Shown here: positions 52,944-64,000 of the stretch, piece by piece
Position numbering within the stretch: the first letter of the stretch is position 1
Layout of the letters: the number at the start of each line of letters is the position of its first letter
NCBI GenBank assembly: GCA_001632435.1
Contig: KV424042.1
Span: 1 to 64,000 of the forward strand
Reading direction: 5' to 3'
DNA: 64,000 nucleotides
DNA from: Calocera cornea HHB12733
Taxonomy: Eukaryota; Basidiomycota; Dacrymycetes; Dacrymycetales; Dacrymycetaceae
Translations under genes and position numbers: made by a program
Notes under the pieces: generated by a model
The model's database searches: none
Seen by the model: the letters and a program-made list of their open reading frames with translations, nothing else
Told to the model about the DNA's origin: nothing

Positions 52944-55769
52944 ATGGCTGCGAATCTGCGCACGCCAACTGGGCCATCGGTGCCATACACACTCGCTCCA
53001 GTTCCAGGATTACCCGATCTGGAATCGACTTCCTTCGCCTCGTCGTTCTCTCTCGGCCCCAACTCTTTGGTCAAGTCGCTTGTCACTGGCCGTCCATCTC
53101 TGTCTCATCCTTTGTCCATCGATCCGAATGCGTCCCTTCTTCATGCGAGCCCAGTACAGAGTCTTGCCCAGCGGATGGTGCGGAAGCGAGAGTTTGCCCT
53201 TCATCGGGCTGCGCTGGTCGGAACGTCGACCCCGCTAAACCAGACAATCGAACTGCCTGCCGCGGGCAAAGAGGACGAGAGCGTAGAGGAGCATCAGGAC
53301 AGGGAATCGACAGAAGAGGGGTGGACGGCGGTGGACAGGATGCGGCTCTGGAGACACGATGCGATGACGCAGCACCTGTACGAGAGCTCCGTTTATTGGG
53401 GAGACAAGGTGCTCAGCTGGTCCCGTTAGTGCAGCCGCCCTTCCATCATCTCATTATAGCTAATCTCGTCTTTGAATACTATCAGATGACCCGAACGATG
53501 CATTTTGGCTTGCACAAGCGCACTTCCTGAACCACGAGTACTCTCGAGCGGAGACACTGCTATTAAAGGAGTTCGCTCTGCCCGCCAAGACAGCCCCATC
53601 CCTGAAGGGCAAAGAGAGGGAGGATATGAACGGCTACCTCACAGAGCCTATTGGAGGAGGGAAGATTCAGACTTCTGGTCAGCAGGGCACAAGGCTAGTA
53701 GATCTCAGCATTGGCTGTCGGTATCTGGCGGCCCAATGTCAGGTGTGTATCGTGACGACGTCATACCGCATATACGCTGAGATATTGTCAGGTCAAATTG
53801 GGAAAATGGGCTGACGCACTGGAGTTGCTCGGCGAGACGAACCCTTTCGCTCAGACGGGTGCGTGCGATGGACATAGATCAGCCTTCCCATTTTCTGACC
53901 AGATTTCAGGGCAGTCCGGACCTCTGATACCAAATCGAGACGGAGGATTCAAGGTGAGTCAAACGAATCCATCTCGTGACCTTCGCTCACGGCAACACAG
54001 GTTGAGGCTTCCATGTGTCATTTACGAGGCCTGCTATTGCTACGAGTTAATCGTGCGGATCGAGCGAAGCAATGCTTCATGGAGGCGTTGGCACTGGACG
54101 TCAAGTGTTATGACGCACTAGAGCAACTTGTGGCAGGCGAAATGATGACTGTTGACGAAGGCATGTCAACTCACCCGTGCATATAACTCGCATTCTGACC
54201 CCCTGTCAAGAGTGGGAATTCGTCCAAGGGCTAGCATACAAAGAGCAGACACCAGAAGATGCCGAATTTGTGAGGCTGATGTATATGCAGCGGCTGAAGA
54301 AGGTCAGTTGGCATAACTCCTTCCTAAAATGCCTCTGATTGGTTCTTCTAGTATAAACACGTGGACGAGATGGCGGAAGCCCGAAGACGACTTGAACAGC
54401 AGTATGATCTGGGCGGAAACAGCGACGTTCTGTTTGGTCTCGCGGATACCCTTTACAACCAGAATCGCTGGGCAGACTGCTTTGTGATCACATCACAGTA
54501 GGTGCTGCATGATGTCCTTCTCGTCGCTTCTAACTTTCGTGGCAGGATTTTGAACCAAGTCAACATCCATACCGCCACATTACCGCTCCACCTGGCGTGC
54601 ATGCATCACCTCCCGCACATGCACAGTCGACTCTTCTTGCTTGCCCATGAGCTTGTCGAACGAGAACCGAACTCTGCTATCAGCTGGTATGCGGTAGGTG
54701 TCTGGTATCTAACCCAAAAGAAATACGGAGAGGGGAGGAAATATTTCAGGTTTGCCTGACCGATATCTTTAGTTGTGTCCTTGCTGACGACCATAAAGCA
54801 AAGCCTCCATTATGGAGCCTCGGTTCGGGCCGGCTTGGATAAGCTTTGGTCACACTTTTGCGCTGGAAGGCGAGCATGACCAAGCTGTCACGGCGTATTC
54901 GACCGCCTCTCGCTTGTTCCAAGGGTGAGGTTGACTTCCAAACCAGCGCGGAGGAAGCAGCTGACGAAAGCCAGATCTCATTTGCCACTGTTGTTCATCG
55001 GCATGCAGCATCTGCAAGTGTTCAACTTAACGTTGGCGAGGGAGCATCTCGCTGCGGCAATGAAAATGTGCAGCTCAGATCCTCTCGTCTATAATGAGCT
55101 CGGTGTTCTTGAGTACTACAATGAACGGTGCGCAGGCATGACCCATACAGTAGGTAAGAGCAACAGTCTAATTTTCCAGTAGATATGGCGACGCTGTACA
55201 TTATCTCGAGCGAGCACTCGAATTAGCCGATAAAACGCAGAGCTCTCAAAACATCTGGATAAAGACGCGATATAACTTGGCTCAAGCCTATCGAAGGCTG
55301 GGTCGCCTCGACGATGCCAAGACGAACTTCCAAAAAGTCCTCGATCTGCAGCCAAGAAACGCGTCGGCGATGACTTCTCTTGGTATGGTGCAGCATCTCC
55401 TAGGCGAGGTGGACGATGCCATCATGTCGTATCACGAGGTGAGCCGTTCCTTGTTGGTTTCTCACACCCTGCTCACGCATAACACAGGCTCTGAGCATTC
55501 GACCGGCCGACAATGACACGATCACACTCCTCAACCTTGCACTTGAGGATTCAGCCGATTCGGGATCCCTTGGGTTCAAAGGGATAGCGCACAGCGAGGA
55601 GGCGTGGCGTGCCAATGTTCTTCGAGAGCAGAAGCAGCAGGATCAGATCCGCAAACTTGCGAAGGTGCGCGGAGACACGACCAGGGAGACGTCAAGTATT
55701 TCGCTTGTCTCAGTATCCGCGATAGCTGGAGTGTCAGGTATGTCATTAGATGACATGGATATCGCATAA
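52944..55769 (+). CDS. CDC16: Anaphase-promoting complex subunit Cdc16/Cut9 (APC6)
   Basis: Twelve exons: 52944-53424, 53486-53742, 53792-53858, 53910-53953, 54001-54160, 54211-54302, 54352-54497, 54546-54749, 54799-54924, 54975-55127, 55180-55438 and 55488-55769, 756 aa. Tetratricopeptide repeats run through most of the chain: SHDPNDAFWLAQAHFLNHEY, CHLRGLLLLRVNRADRAKQC, PNSAISWYAVGVWYLTQKKY, PRFGPAWISFGHTFALEGEH, GSHLPLLFIGMQHLQ, PLVYNELGVLEYYNE and IKTRYNLAQAYRRLGRLDDA. SHLPLLFIGMQH is diagnostic for Cut9/Cdc16. As an APC/C scaffold subunit it supports ubiquitination of securin and cyclins at anaphase. Intron 5 (54161-54210) uses a GC donor. The stop codon is only 64 bp from that of the next gene on the other strand. 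Confidence 0.93.
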
Positions 55770-55833
55770 CTAGCATGGATGGATGTATAATACATATGCG
55801 GTGTCTCTTCTCTGTCCTAACCCCCACTCTGCG

Positions 55834-56575
55834 TCATCGGCGTATCGATACAATCGGCACGTTTGCGTTTGACCCCACAGCAGGTTGTTCTCGAGGGTCT
55901 GATAGTCGCAGCTGCCGTTCTGCAATGAATAGGACTGGCACAGTGTCAAGTTTCGCGTCAACCTTGACATTGACAGGCTGCTTGTGGGGTTTGCGAGACG
56001 GCTGCGAGCAACATTCAGTCACAGCAGCTGCTCGACACAGCGAGTTCCTCACCCAGACTGTGCCTGCCTCTTTAGCGAGCCAGATTGAGTCGACGGCGAT
56101 CTGTCTTGCCCGAACACTCCGTTGTTCTTCCTCCTCTGGTGTGTCTTCATGCCGCGGTCGGGTTGAGGAAACTGTGCAATATTTCAGTCCATTAGATCAA
56201 CCTGGAGACGAGACGATTTACCAGCGATCACATCAGGCTCCAGTAGAGATATTGATTGAGGTTGCGATGAACCGGAAACGAGCTTGAACTCTTGGTTTAC
56301 ATTTCAGATGTCGGACCATACTCTCCTTGGCGAAATGACGTACCGAATACGGGGTCGCTTTCGTCGGCTGCTCGATCTTTGCGCTTTTTCTTCGATTTCT
56401 TCGGCGCAGGAGCAGTATCTTCGGAAGCTCGTGCTGCAGTCAAAGCCAATGTGCTCCGAATGGTATTCTGCAGCGCCGCAAGCTGTGCCAGGTCCTGGTC
56501 CGGGCCGAGGGTGCCTTGAGCACCCTCTAACTCCGCAAACAGCTCTTCGCGGCTGCTGATGCCGTATCGCTCCAT
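55834..56575 (-). CDS. Unrecognised nuclear-type protein, 195 aa
   Basis: Exons 56575-56344, 56290-56222, 56171-56053 and 56001-55834. MERYGISSREELFAELEGAQ and LAALQNTIRSTLALTAA suggest an N-terminal helical pair; then a basic nuclear signal (PKKSKKKRKDRAADES), the strand-like segment PVFEFKLVSGSSQPQSISLL, a glutamate run (DTPEEEEQRSVRARQIAVDS) and a C-terminal VNVKVDAKLDTVPVLFIAE. Splice phases and intron lengths (50-53 nt) are all consistent, so the gene is very likely real, but I do not recognise the family. It converges on CDC16. Confidence 0.6.
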
Positions 56576-57197
56576 GACACAGAAAATAATCGACAGTCGT
56601 GACCCAGGCCCTGAAGTTGCAGGGTGCTCTCGCCAGTAGTTACTTGAAAGCGACAAGCCGATGGAGCCACCAGGGACACTGGTGCAGACACCTGTGTCCG
56701 GTGCAGACCCAGGTATAGATGATTTTGATTGTAGCGATGTTTGCACTAGATGAAGTTCATGTGACGGTTTCTTCGTCACCTAGTGAGCAGCATGTTGAGC
56801 AGTGGGAAAGCAAGAAACAATTGAACGTCGTTGCGCGGTGGGAGGCGATGAAAGAAACACGGTTAGAGGCGATGCAGCCTCATGGCCGTTTGTATGGATC
56901 GGAAGCATCCGTCCCCACTCACCAGCACGCCCGTAGAGGCGTACGACGTGGGCCCGGAATTACGACCACCGTCTGCACCACAGGCCAGGTTCACAAACAT
57001 ACATAATAACACTTCAAAGGCCTATACCGACCCTCGTACCTCTCTCTTCTGTCTCCCTGTGAGAAGATTTCTATTTGATCACTGTCTGTGTCTGAATTAC
57101 AACTTGTGCATCGCGTGAGTGTAGGACTCTTGGTGATACCTTGCCGAACTAACGCCTTGCAGCAGCATCCATCCCCCTTTCACTTTCATACCCATTC
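56576..57197. promoter_or_regulatory. Divergent promoter region, unknown gene / SPT2
   Basis: 622 bp between divergent ATGs. No coding pattern. Confidence 0.35.
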
Positions 57198-58974
57198 ATG
57201 AGTAGTGTAAGTCCTGAGACTCTGCTTTTGATAGGTAATAACGATGAAGTAGTTTGCTTCTCTGGCCAAAGCCGCGCAGTCGCAACAAGCAGCATTGCTC
57301 GCGCAGCAGAAGGCAGAGGCGGATGCCCAAGCTCGGAAACTCGCGGAAACCCGCAAGGCAGAACAGGAGAAGCTCAAGCAGATTGCTGAACAGCGGGCTA
57401 AGCAGCTGCAGGCGATCGAGCGGGCAAAGCAAGAGCTTGAGGCTCAACGGGTGAAGCGGGAGAGGGCGGAGAGGGAGCGAGCGCCGGAATACAAGGAGAA
57501 GCAGGATCTGAAGAAACGGCTGAATGGCACGTCAAGAGGCACAGAGAGCCCGAAGCCCAGCGCTCCAAGGCTGAGCGGAAATCACGCTCGGGCCAGGAGC
57601 TCAACGCCTGTTGGCATGACTGTAGAGGAGAAGAGGCGAGCATATTTGGAGAGGCAAGCGCGTGACAGTCCGCAGAGGAAATCCGCGAATCGCTCTGGGA
57701 AATCTCTTCCCGGTTGTCAGTACTCTCATCATTGTGTCTTGTCTCTGTGCTGATCCGTTTGGGATAGTGGGCAGTGGCGAGATTCGTGTGGTGAACGACC
57801 CACATGCTGTCTCGCTCGGCACCAGTACTGGCGGGTCCGACGGCCTGACGGCCCGTCAGCGGCTTGCAATGCTTCCCCCGACCCTTACGAAGCTGAATGT
57901 CAACAAGCGCGATCTGCGTGGCCCGGCCGAGGTTCAAGCAGAACTGCAACGGGCGAGGATCGCAGCTGGTGTGGGCGACCCGGAGGGCTTCAGGGAAGAG
58001 AAGAAGCGTGAAGAACTTGAAAGGAGGGAACGGGCAATGCGTGCCAAGCAGGAGCGACTTGCAGGTAAACGTGCGAGGCCGTCCAGTGCAGTCATGAGTG
58101 AGGAGGAGGCGGGCCACGAGGTTGGAGAGCAGAGCGATGGTGGACGGAAGGAGAAGGAGAGCAGGAAAGAGAAGGAGCGAACGAAAGAGCGAGAGATGGA
58201 GCACGAGAAGGAGAAGCAGCGGGACCGAGAACGCGAGCGGGAGAAGCAGAAGGAGAAGCCAAAGGATATGCCTCTGACCGCTCAACTCAAGGCCAACGGT
58301 CCTTCCCGTGCAGCGTTAAGTGCTGGTGTTACCTCCTCCCCTCGCCTAAGGGACAAGCCCCTGACCTCCGTCGTCCCAGTACCCCGCGCAGTCTCGACAT
58401 CTCAGTCCTCGACAGCTACCCTCAAGGGCTCATCGGTCTCAAATTTCAGCTCCAAGACTGCCGTCAATGGCTCTGGCAAACCCGTGCGAACCTTCGACCC
58501 GAAGCACGCTCCTACATCGTCTTCTTCCAGTCTGCCTGTCAAGCGCAAGCGCTCATCTTCTGAAGACGAACCGTCTGACGACGAAGGCCCGCGTCAGAAG
58601 CAGTCACGTCGTGACGCTTCCGACAGACCCCGCGACCGGGACAGGGACAGGAGGGAGAGGGACATGGGACTTCATGGGGAAGCCAGGAAGGAGCTTGACG
58701 ATGTGCTTTCCATGTTCAGGCGTGGCCGACAGCGGAGATGGAGCGACGACAGTGACGATGACGATATGGAGGTCACTGGCGAGGAGTTGTGGAGGGAGGA
58801 GAAGAAGAGGTTCGTACTGCGTGATGTTCAATGCAAACGCAAGTGCAGTACTGATCGTGATGCTATAGTGAGAAAGTGGCCAAGCTCGAAGATGAGCGTG
58901 AGGCTATGGCAGAGAAAAGGCATGAGGAAGAGAAGCGACGCAAGCGGATGGAGAAGGTGAAGGGTGGTAACTGA
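57198..58974 (+). CDS. SPT2: SPT2 chromatin protein (histone H3-H4 chaperone)
   Basis: Exons 57198-57206 (9 nt, MSS), 57253-57715, 57768-58809 and 58869-58974, 539 aa. The N-terminus is a charged helix (SSFASLAKAAQSQQAALLAQ, then KLKQIAEQRAKQLQAIERAK). The middle is Lys/Glu/Arg-rich (KEKESRKEKERTKEREMEHE) and Ser-rich. The C-terminal SPT2 box is KELDDVLSMFRRGRQRRW, then SDDSDDDDMEVTGEELWREE and SEKVAKLEDEREAMAEKRHE with a KRRKRMEKVKGG end. Family members bind H3-H4 and DNA and act in transcription elongation and in silencing of cryptic transcription. Donor 57716 (GTCAGT) was preferred over an in-phase GT three bases upstream. Confidence 0.87.
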
Positions 58975-59262
58975 TCCACTGCCGCTCTCGTCGGCTGCGC
59001 TTGGCTTCTCTGTGAGACAGGTTTCTTGAGGGGCTCACTGCTAGGTTGTGTTTTCATAATTGCTCTCGAACCTTCAATTGGGTTGGAGTAAACTGGTTTC
59101 TTCATCGCATATGTATATCATCTATCATCCAGTCGAACAAACACCTACATAAAGGGAAAACTCTACCGAGTTCAACGTGACGTGAAGCATGAACATGGTA
59201 TCATATTGTGAAGGGACCAAGTATGACAAGAACGAGAGTAGATCAAGACCACTTCTCTCTAT

Positions 59263-60439
59263 CTACTTGGCCTTCTGCAAGAGGTGTCAGTGAAAGAAGT
59301 TCCGCAGAGGGACTAAACAAGACGTACAAAGCCAGCAGCATCCATATCGTAATCTATACCCAGCTCGGCCAACTTGCGCTTCTTCTCCTCTTGCCTTTTC
59401 AGCAGCCTCTCATTGGACTGCTGCTTCTCCTCTTCTGTGCGCTCCCTGTTGTGCTTCAGCCTAGCGATGCGCTCCAGGGGTAGCTTCCTGAATTTGCGGT
59501 TTGCACCGACCCATAGTTCCGGATGGACTTTTTCGGCGGGAATAATGTAGCACTGGAGCAGATGCCCAAACATGAGATAGTTGTGCAGCGTCTCTGCAAC
59601 GAGTTTGGCGGTCGGAAAGTGATCGAACTCGATGAATGCGTAGTGCTTGGAACGGCCGGTTTTCTTGTTGCGGGACAGACGTAGACGAGTGATATTGCCG
59701 AACTGGGACATGTAGCCCCGCATCTGGTCTTCGTAGAAACCGTGAGGTATCCGTCCTAGGTAAAGGACACCACGCTCCTCCGTCTGATGCAAGGATAACC
59801 TCAATCAGATCATGACTGGCAACGGCAGAAACATAGACGCACCTTCTGTTTCTTCGCTTTCTCTAGCTTGCGCTTTATTGTCGCATCATCTTTCGCGATC
59901 GTGGGCAGCTTGCCAATATCGATGGGTGCGGTGTCAACGTCGTCATCTTCGTCTGAAGAGTCGGAGCCGCTTGAGAACCCGTGCAAGACATCGTCATCCT
60001 CCTCGGCCTCATCTCCTTCCTCAGCCACCTCATCCTCCTCCACAGTATCCTCTGGAGCTGGAGCTGGAGCTGGAGCTGGAGCCTTCTTCGTGGGCTTCGG
60101 CTTCATTGCTGCCTCAGAGATGGTAACCTTCTTCGGAGCCTTGGGGGCCTTGGGGGCAGGAGTCGGAGCTTCCATAGTTTTTGTGCTATCGTTAGACTTC
60201 TTCGCCCGAGACGGCCTTTCCGTCTTTTCAGACACCACCTTCTCATCGGCAGACTTTCTCCGCTTCTTCTCTACACCACCATCGTCATGTTCCACCTCGA
60301 GCTTGCGCTTCTTCGCCTTGTCTGCCGCGGCGGATTTCTCACTGGGTGCTGCAGAGACAGGTTTTGCAACTTTCGAGACTCTGGATTCTGGCTTGCGAGC
60401 CTTGGGCTTGATGACGGCGGTTTTGGACTTTGAAGACAT
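59263..60439 (-). CDS. NOP15: Nop15/NIFK-type nucleolar RRM protein
   Basis: Exons 60439-59843, 59783-59328 and 59274-59263, 354 aa. A long Lys/Ala/Pro and acidic N-terminus (KKAPAPAPAPAPEDTVEEDE; SSGSDSSDEDDDVDTAPIDI) precedes one RRM (about 205-282): RGVLYLGRIPHGFYEDQMRG, YMSQFGNITRLRLSRNKKTG, RSKHYAFIEFDHFPTAKLVA. The RRM is followed by TLHNYLMFGHLLQCYIIPAE and a basic helix to the end. RIPHGFYE and NYLMFGHLLQC are typical of Nop15/NIFK, which binds pre-60S ribosomal RNA (ITS2 processing). The last exon is 12 nt (KAK-stop). Confidence 0.92.
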
Positions 60440-61653
60440 ACTCAGAACGAAAGCATGGACTGGTCGTAGAGATGCACGAGCTGAACGAAGGAGGGCCGGT
60501 CTACTAGGACAAATTGGCCGGACCCCTACTGGACAAAATTTTGGTCCCGGTATTGTGATCGGCGCTCGGGCGCTTCTGCTGCGACTCCGGTTTCTGCAAG
60601 TTGCGGCCCCGCTATCTCTCTACTAGAGCCTGATATCAGCGCTATCAAAGTTGAGGATCTCGCTACACTTACTTTATGCACTAAACTTTGCTATGTAACA
60701 CTGGAACTATTTGATCGAAAGAAATTCTTTCCTCTGTTACAGTACTTCAAATTCGGCTGCGCCAACAAGTTCTCGCCTTCGACATCCAGTGTACTTGCTG
60801 TAAGCAAGCTGAGGTGGCTTATAGATTTCACTTTATCAGTGAACTGACCTGCACAGCTATGGCTTGTTTGGCACCATAGGTGTCTGGCATTCTCTGTCAA
60901 GGGGTACAGGCTCCTTTAAACAGGCTTCTCAGCCTGCCAGACGCTTGTTGAGTTGCGAGAAATGTCAGACGTAGGCTACACCAATATTGGGTAGCTGGTC
61001 TCATCTTGCAGAGGGTTGTCCAGACGAGCTGGTCCTGCCCCGGTGGGCAGGCGGCAAGAAGCAGGGACAGCAAGCTGAGCATACAATACCATGAGCGCAT
61101 ATTTTCGCCGATCCTTATTAGGACGAGACTCTTCATTCCGACCAATTTATTGCATGTAGGGCAGGGCTACTGCCATCGATCTGCATTGACTCCTACTGTC
61201 CGCTTGTTGTCTCAGGTGGATGAGTAAGCACACCCCGCCGCACGTCAGCATTCGGGCTACTGTATCTGTCATGCCACCGCTGATGGAAGCGTTGGAACAT
61301 TGTCTGCAAGGTCATCTCGTTAGCGTGGAACGGCGTGAGTTAAACGACCACCCAGAACACATGTTAAGGATCCTGCTACAAACTCCCCCCCCCTCCAAAA
61401 AAACCTGCAGCGACCTGCTGTGTCACAATGTACTGCCAGAGCCGAGCAACGGCTGAGGGCTGCCGCTGCAGTGCTTGCCAGATCAGGCCCCACGGAACCG
61501 TCCATTATAGCATCCACGAGGCGGCAGGCTTCCGGATCCCTAAGGGCCACCCCTCCGAGTATGAATACACCGTCTCAAGAGAAGTAGACATTATGCAAGG
61601 TGTACAACTAGGTATCGTCTATCTTCAGCGTGCAGACCCAGCCGCCACCTACA
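60440..61653. other. Gene-poor 1.2 kb
   Basis: Upstream of NOP15 and downstream of the first thioesterase-like gene. Short frames occur (one with a hydrophobic start near 61100 on minus), but none has support. Confidence 0.4.
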
Positions 61654-62675
61654 TCACTCCGCCACGGGACGCAGGTCTTCCAGCCCGGCCAAAAGCTTAC
61701 CACAGACCTCTATACCTGTTTTCCTCTCCGCCTCAAGCTCCTTCAGCTCCCACCCACCCTCCAGGAACGGCCTCGCGAGTTCCTCTTTCCAGTTAGCCTT
61801 GAGCACGTCCCTGAGCGTGCCCTCCTTCGTCAGCTGCTGCGTCCGAGCCCACCGAGCCCGGCCGATCGCCTCCGTGCCGCCCATGCCGGACAGGGCGAGG
61901 ACGATCGTCGGTGGGGTTGTGAGCCGCCCTTGCTTAAAACAGATGCGGGAGCCGCACACGCTGTGCAGGATCGCCCCAGGCGGAAGGAGGTCCCGCGGAA
62001 GGGGCGCAGGGGGGAGGAGCGTCGTCTCCTCTTTCTCCCCTCGGGAGCCCTTCCGGGGGTAGGACACGAAGTAGGTGATGAAATACAACTGTGTGTTCCT
62101 GTGAGCCAAACGTATGTCATCTCTCCTGACGGTACTCACCCATTTGTGGTCCCATCCCCCGATAGCGGTGCGCATCTCGTATCTCCCCAGGATGGGGATC
62201 TCCCTGAGAAAGGCGTAATCTGCCCCACCAAGGGGCGTCCAACCCCTATGCGTCGTGTACCACGATGGCCAGAATTGCATCCCACTCTGCACTCGGGCAA
62301 TGTCGAGCGTCTTCGCATAGCTTGAGTTGGACAAATGGCCGAATATGTCGCTGTCGTCCAGAGTCGCCACGCCCTGCATAACGTGCATCACTTCGAAGGG
62401 ACTCTTTCCAATTGGGCTGCAATGCTCCATGTACTTGTGCGGGTTTCCATACAGGCGCCGGCGCGTATACCACACCCATTGGGATTTGAAGCACAGACGG
62501 ACTAGGACAAGTGTGTGATCAGTGACAGACGGCAGTGCTAAAGGAGAAGGGCCCCACTGTGCCACATGAGCGGGAGGCTGCGGGCGTTTAGCGCCAGCAG
62601 CAAGAAGAACGCGTACTTGATCACATTGCGGATATAGGGAAGCACGGTGGCTAGTGTAGACATAGCAGCCATCAT
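61654..62675 (-). CDS. THEM6-like (hotdog) thioesterase family protein, copy 1
   Basis: Exons 62675-62558, 62501-62140 and 62088-61654, 304 aa. An N-terminal hydrophobic helix (VIKYAFFLLLALNARSLPLM) ends in WH and is followed by basic RRRLYGNPHKYMEHCSPIGK. The hotdog part has PFEVMHVMQGVATLDDSDIF and GHLSNSSYAKTLDIARVQSG; the -TLDDSD-FGHLSNSSY- pattern is that of the THEM6/4HBT-like group. It continues GGADYAFLREIPILGRYEMR, then IGGWDHKWLYFITYFVSYP after splicing. Acyl-CoA thioester hydrolysis is the fold's usual activity but is unproven for this group. Membrane-anchored, probably in the ER. Confidence 0.8.
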
Positions 62676-63739
62676 GAGAGCAACCCGCGATGCTAGACCA
62701 GCGTAAGAGGAGACCAAGGTACGCAAGTCCGCCGGACGACCCGCATGCCTCCGACTTTATACCCTTGATGGAATTGGGGGGCTCATGACTAATTAGGCTT
62801 GCACAATCCCAGATTACGCAGCGCTTTGAGAGATAAGCAGGCGTGAAACCCACTCAGATCTGCACGGCGAAAGTTGTGAAATTCCGCGCGGCATGCGAGT
62901 GAGTCGCAACCGGGTATCTATCGCGCGCAAAAGGGAACCCTGGGCATGTGAAAGTTGCCGGTGTGGTGTACATAGCCACCAACTGGTCGGGACACGTCAC
63001 CCATCAGTCTTCTGCACAGTGAGCAGCGGCCGCCGACCGGGCTCTGGAGAGAACATACGGTCAGAAATGTACGCAATCATGTGCGATTGCGGCTTGAGTT
63101 TACTGGTTAACAAAGCTGGCTGTGATCCTTGTTGAAATTCAGCGGTCTCTTGAGGATCCAATTCGTCCTCGAGGCGACTGCAACAGCCAGACGACCAATT
63201 GCGGTGATTGCAATTCTCTTTGGGGACATATCCAGGTAGAAATTCAGGCAGCCCGAGCGGCAAAGGTAGCAAAGACAGGAGGGCCACAAAGATCAAAGTC
63301 CTAGAACAGAGCCGAGTATTAATGTCAATGTGGCAGTGCCGGCTACTAAATTGAGCTCCTCCACCTCGGCCAGAACCGCGGTGGCGGTCCCCGAATCGGC
63401 CGTTTTGAATCTGGCTGATCGTGCGCGGCCTCCCGGTGTCCGGCGTCGGCCGCCCTGACTGCCAACTCTCAACTTACCTCGCCAAGTCTCTGTCGCCAAA
63501 GACTATCTCCTCCTGAACACCTTGCTCCTCGTCGTCACCATCCGCTTGATTGCTGCTCTCGTTGCTTTTCGTCGAGAGCCGGGATAAATTGCGGAGAAGA
63601 CACGCGTGCCGCGAGCGTCTGCATTGGGGACCGCCACGCCGAGGAGATACAGTGCTATCATACTGTACAGTAGCCCGAAGCAGCCAGCGCATTCGCGCGT
63701 GTTACCACAGTCTCAAATACCTCGCTGCCTCCTGTCGCC
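62676..63739. promoter_or_regulatory. Divergent promoter region between two thioesterase-like paralogues
   Basis: 1064 bp between head-to-head ATGs. No gene recognised. Confidence 0.35.
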
Positions 63740-64000
63740 ATGCCTCCCTCAACCACACTCACCACCCGCCCTACGACCGCCAAGCTCGCTCAGCTGCGAA
63801 TCATGCTTGAGAGCATCCTGCGATTGCTGCCTGGTCTGCCCAGCTTGGGGCTCATTGGGAAGATCCTGAAGTATGCTGCGCTAGTGCTGCTTGCGATTAA
63901 CGCGCGGAGCTTCCCGGGGATGTGGCATGGTGAGCTCCCATCTAAGAGATCAAAGTAGGCACTCGCTGATGTGCCGCATATAGTTCGTCTCTGGGCTCAT
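63740..64000 (+). CDS. THEM6-like thioesterase family protein, copy 2 (5' part, cut by window edge)
   Basis: Exon 63740-63929, intron 63930-63983, then exon 63984 running off the window. LRIMLESILRLLPGLPSLGL then ILKYAALVLLAINARSFPGM and WH align with IKYAFFLLLALNARSLPLMWH of copy 1. The first intron sits after the same WH codon in the same phase, and both next exons start xRL. This identifies it as a divergently oriented paralogue. The hotdog domain itself would lie to the right of the window. Confidence 0.78.

Noticed and set aside
57398..58285. 295-codon open frame on minus
   Set aside because: Antisense of SPT2; the leucine runs are the complement of Lys/Glu codons.
60897..61145. Minus-strand frame with a hydrophobic start (MLSLLSLLLAACPPG)
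   Set aside because: Only about 80 codons, no continuation by splicing and no promoter signal; chance remains the best explanation.
1..64000. tRNA, rRNA, CRISPR or prophage features
   Set aside because: No tRNA B-box with a matching cloverleaf, rRNA segment, repeat-spacer array or phage gene was recognised; a tRNAscan run would settle the tRNA question.

Overview
This 64 kb window is nuclear DNA of a filamentous basidiomycete, most likely an agaricomycete. The evidence is dense single genes with no operons, many introns of about 46-65 nt (GT..AG with a CTGAC/CTAAC-type branch site), GC-rich exons, and at the left edge part of a cysteine-cluster (CxC5) protein of the kind that accompanies KDZ transposons in mushrooms. 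Gene models were built by eye: each exon chain was checked for GT/AG ends, phase and total length divisible by three. Spans run from start codon to stop codon including introns; exons are listed in the evidence. All functions are by recognition of family motifs; no database search was run.

Left third (0-21 kb): CxC5 fragment (-); FRA10AC1-like splicing factor with a CAG tract (+); NFKBIL1-like J-domain protein (-); the repair nuclease Rad2/XPG (+); an unrecognised protein (-); a 2.7 kb gene-poor stretch; a mucin-type membrane protein (+); an SDR oxidoreductase (-); a 2.3 kb gene-poor stretch; a CipC/DUF3759-like protein (+); complex I subunit NDUFB8 (-); a possible tiny spliced ORF (+); and an APH-type phosphotransferase with an altered catalytic motif (-).

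Middle (21-45 kb): KEOPS subunit PCC1 (+); PA2G4/Cdb4 (-) head-to-head with RMI1 (+); ASA1 WD40 protein (+); a ten-exon coiled-coil membrane protein (+); peroxisomal-type citrate synthase (+); a secreted Ser/Thr-rich protein (+); a Mim1/TOM13 protein with a long N-terminal extension (+); a cytochrome b5-acyl-CoA dehydrogenase fusion (-); acylphosphatase (-); a tandem pair of SnoaL/NTF2-like proteins that both end in a CaaX prenylation box (+); Maf1 (-); succinate dehydrogenase SDHC (-).

Right third (45-64 kb): a CFIm68/CPSF6-like RRM protein (+); a vacuolar-type cation/Ca2+ exchanger (-); two tandem RNase III-fold proteins lacking the catalytic carboxylates (-); APC/C subunit Cdc16/Cut9 (+); an unrecognised 195-aa protein (-); SPT2 (+); Nop15/NIFK (-); and two head-to-head THEM6-like thioesterase paralogues, the second cut by the window edge.

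Most of the content is ordinary housekeeping: DNA repair (Rad2, RMI1), RNA processing, tRNA modification, Pol III control, respiration (NDUFB8, SDHC) and peroxisomal/mitochondrial metabolism. The least ordinary pieces are the CaaX-tailed SnoaL-like pair, the tandem RNase III-like pseudoenzymes, the APH protein whose IDWE-type motif reads IGWQ, and two GC-AG introns.
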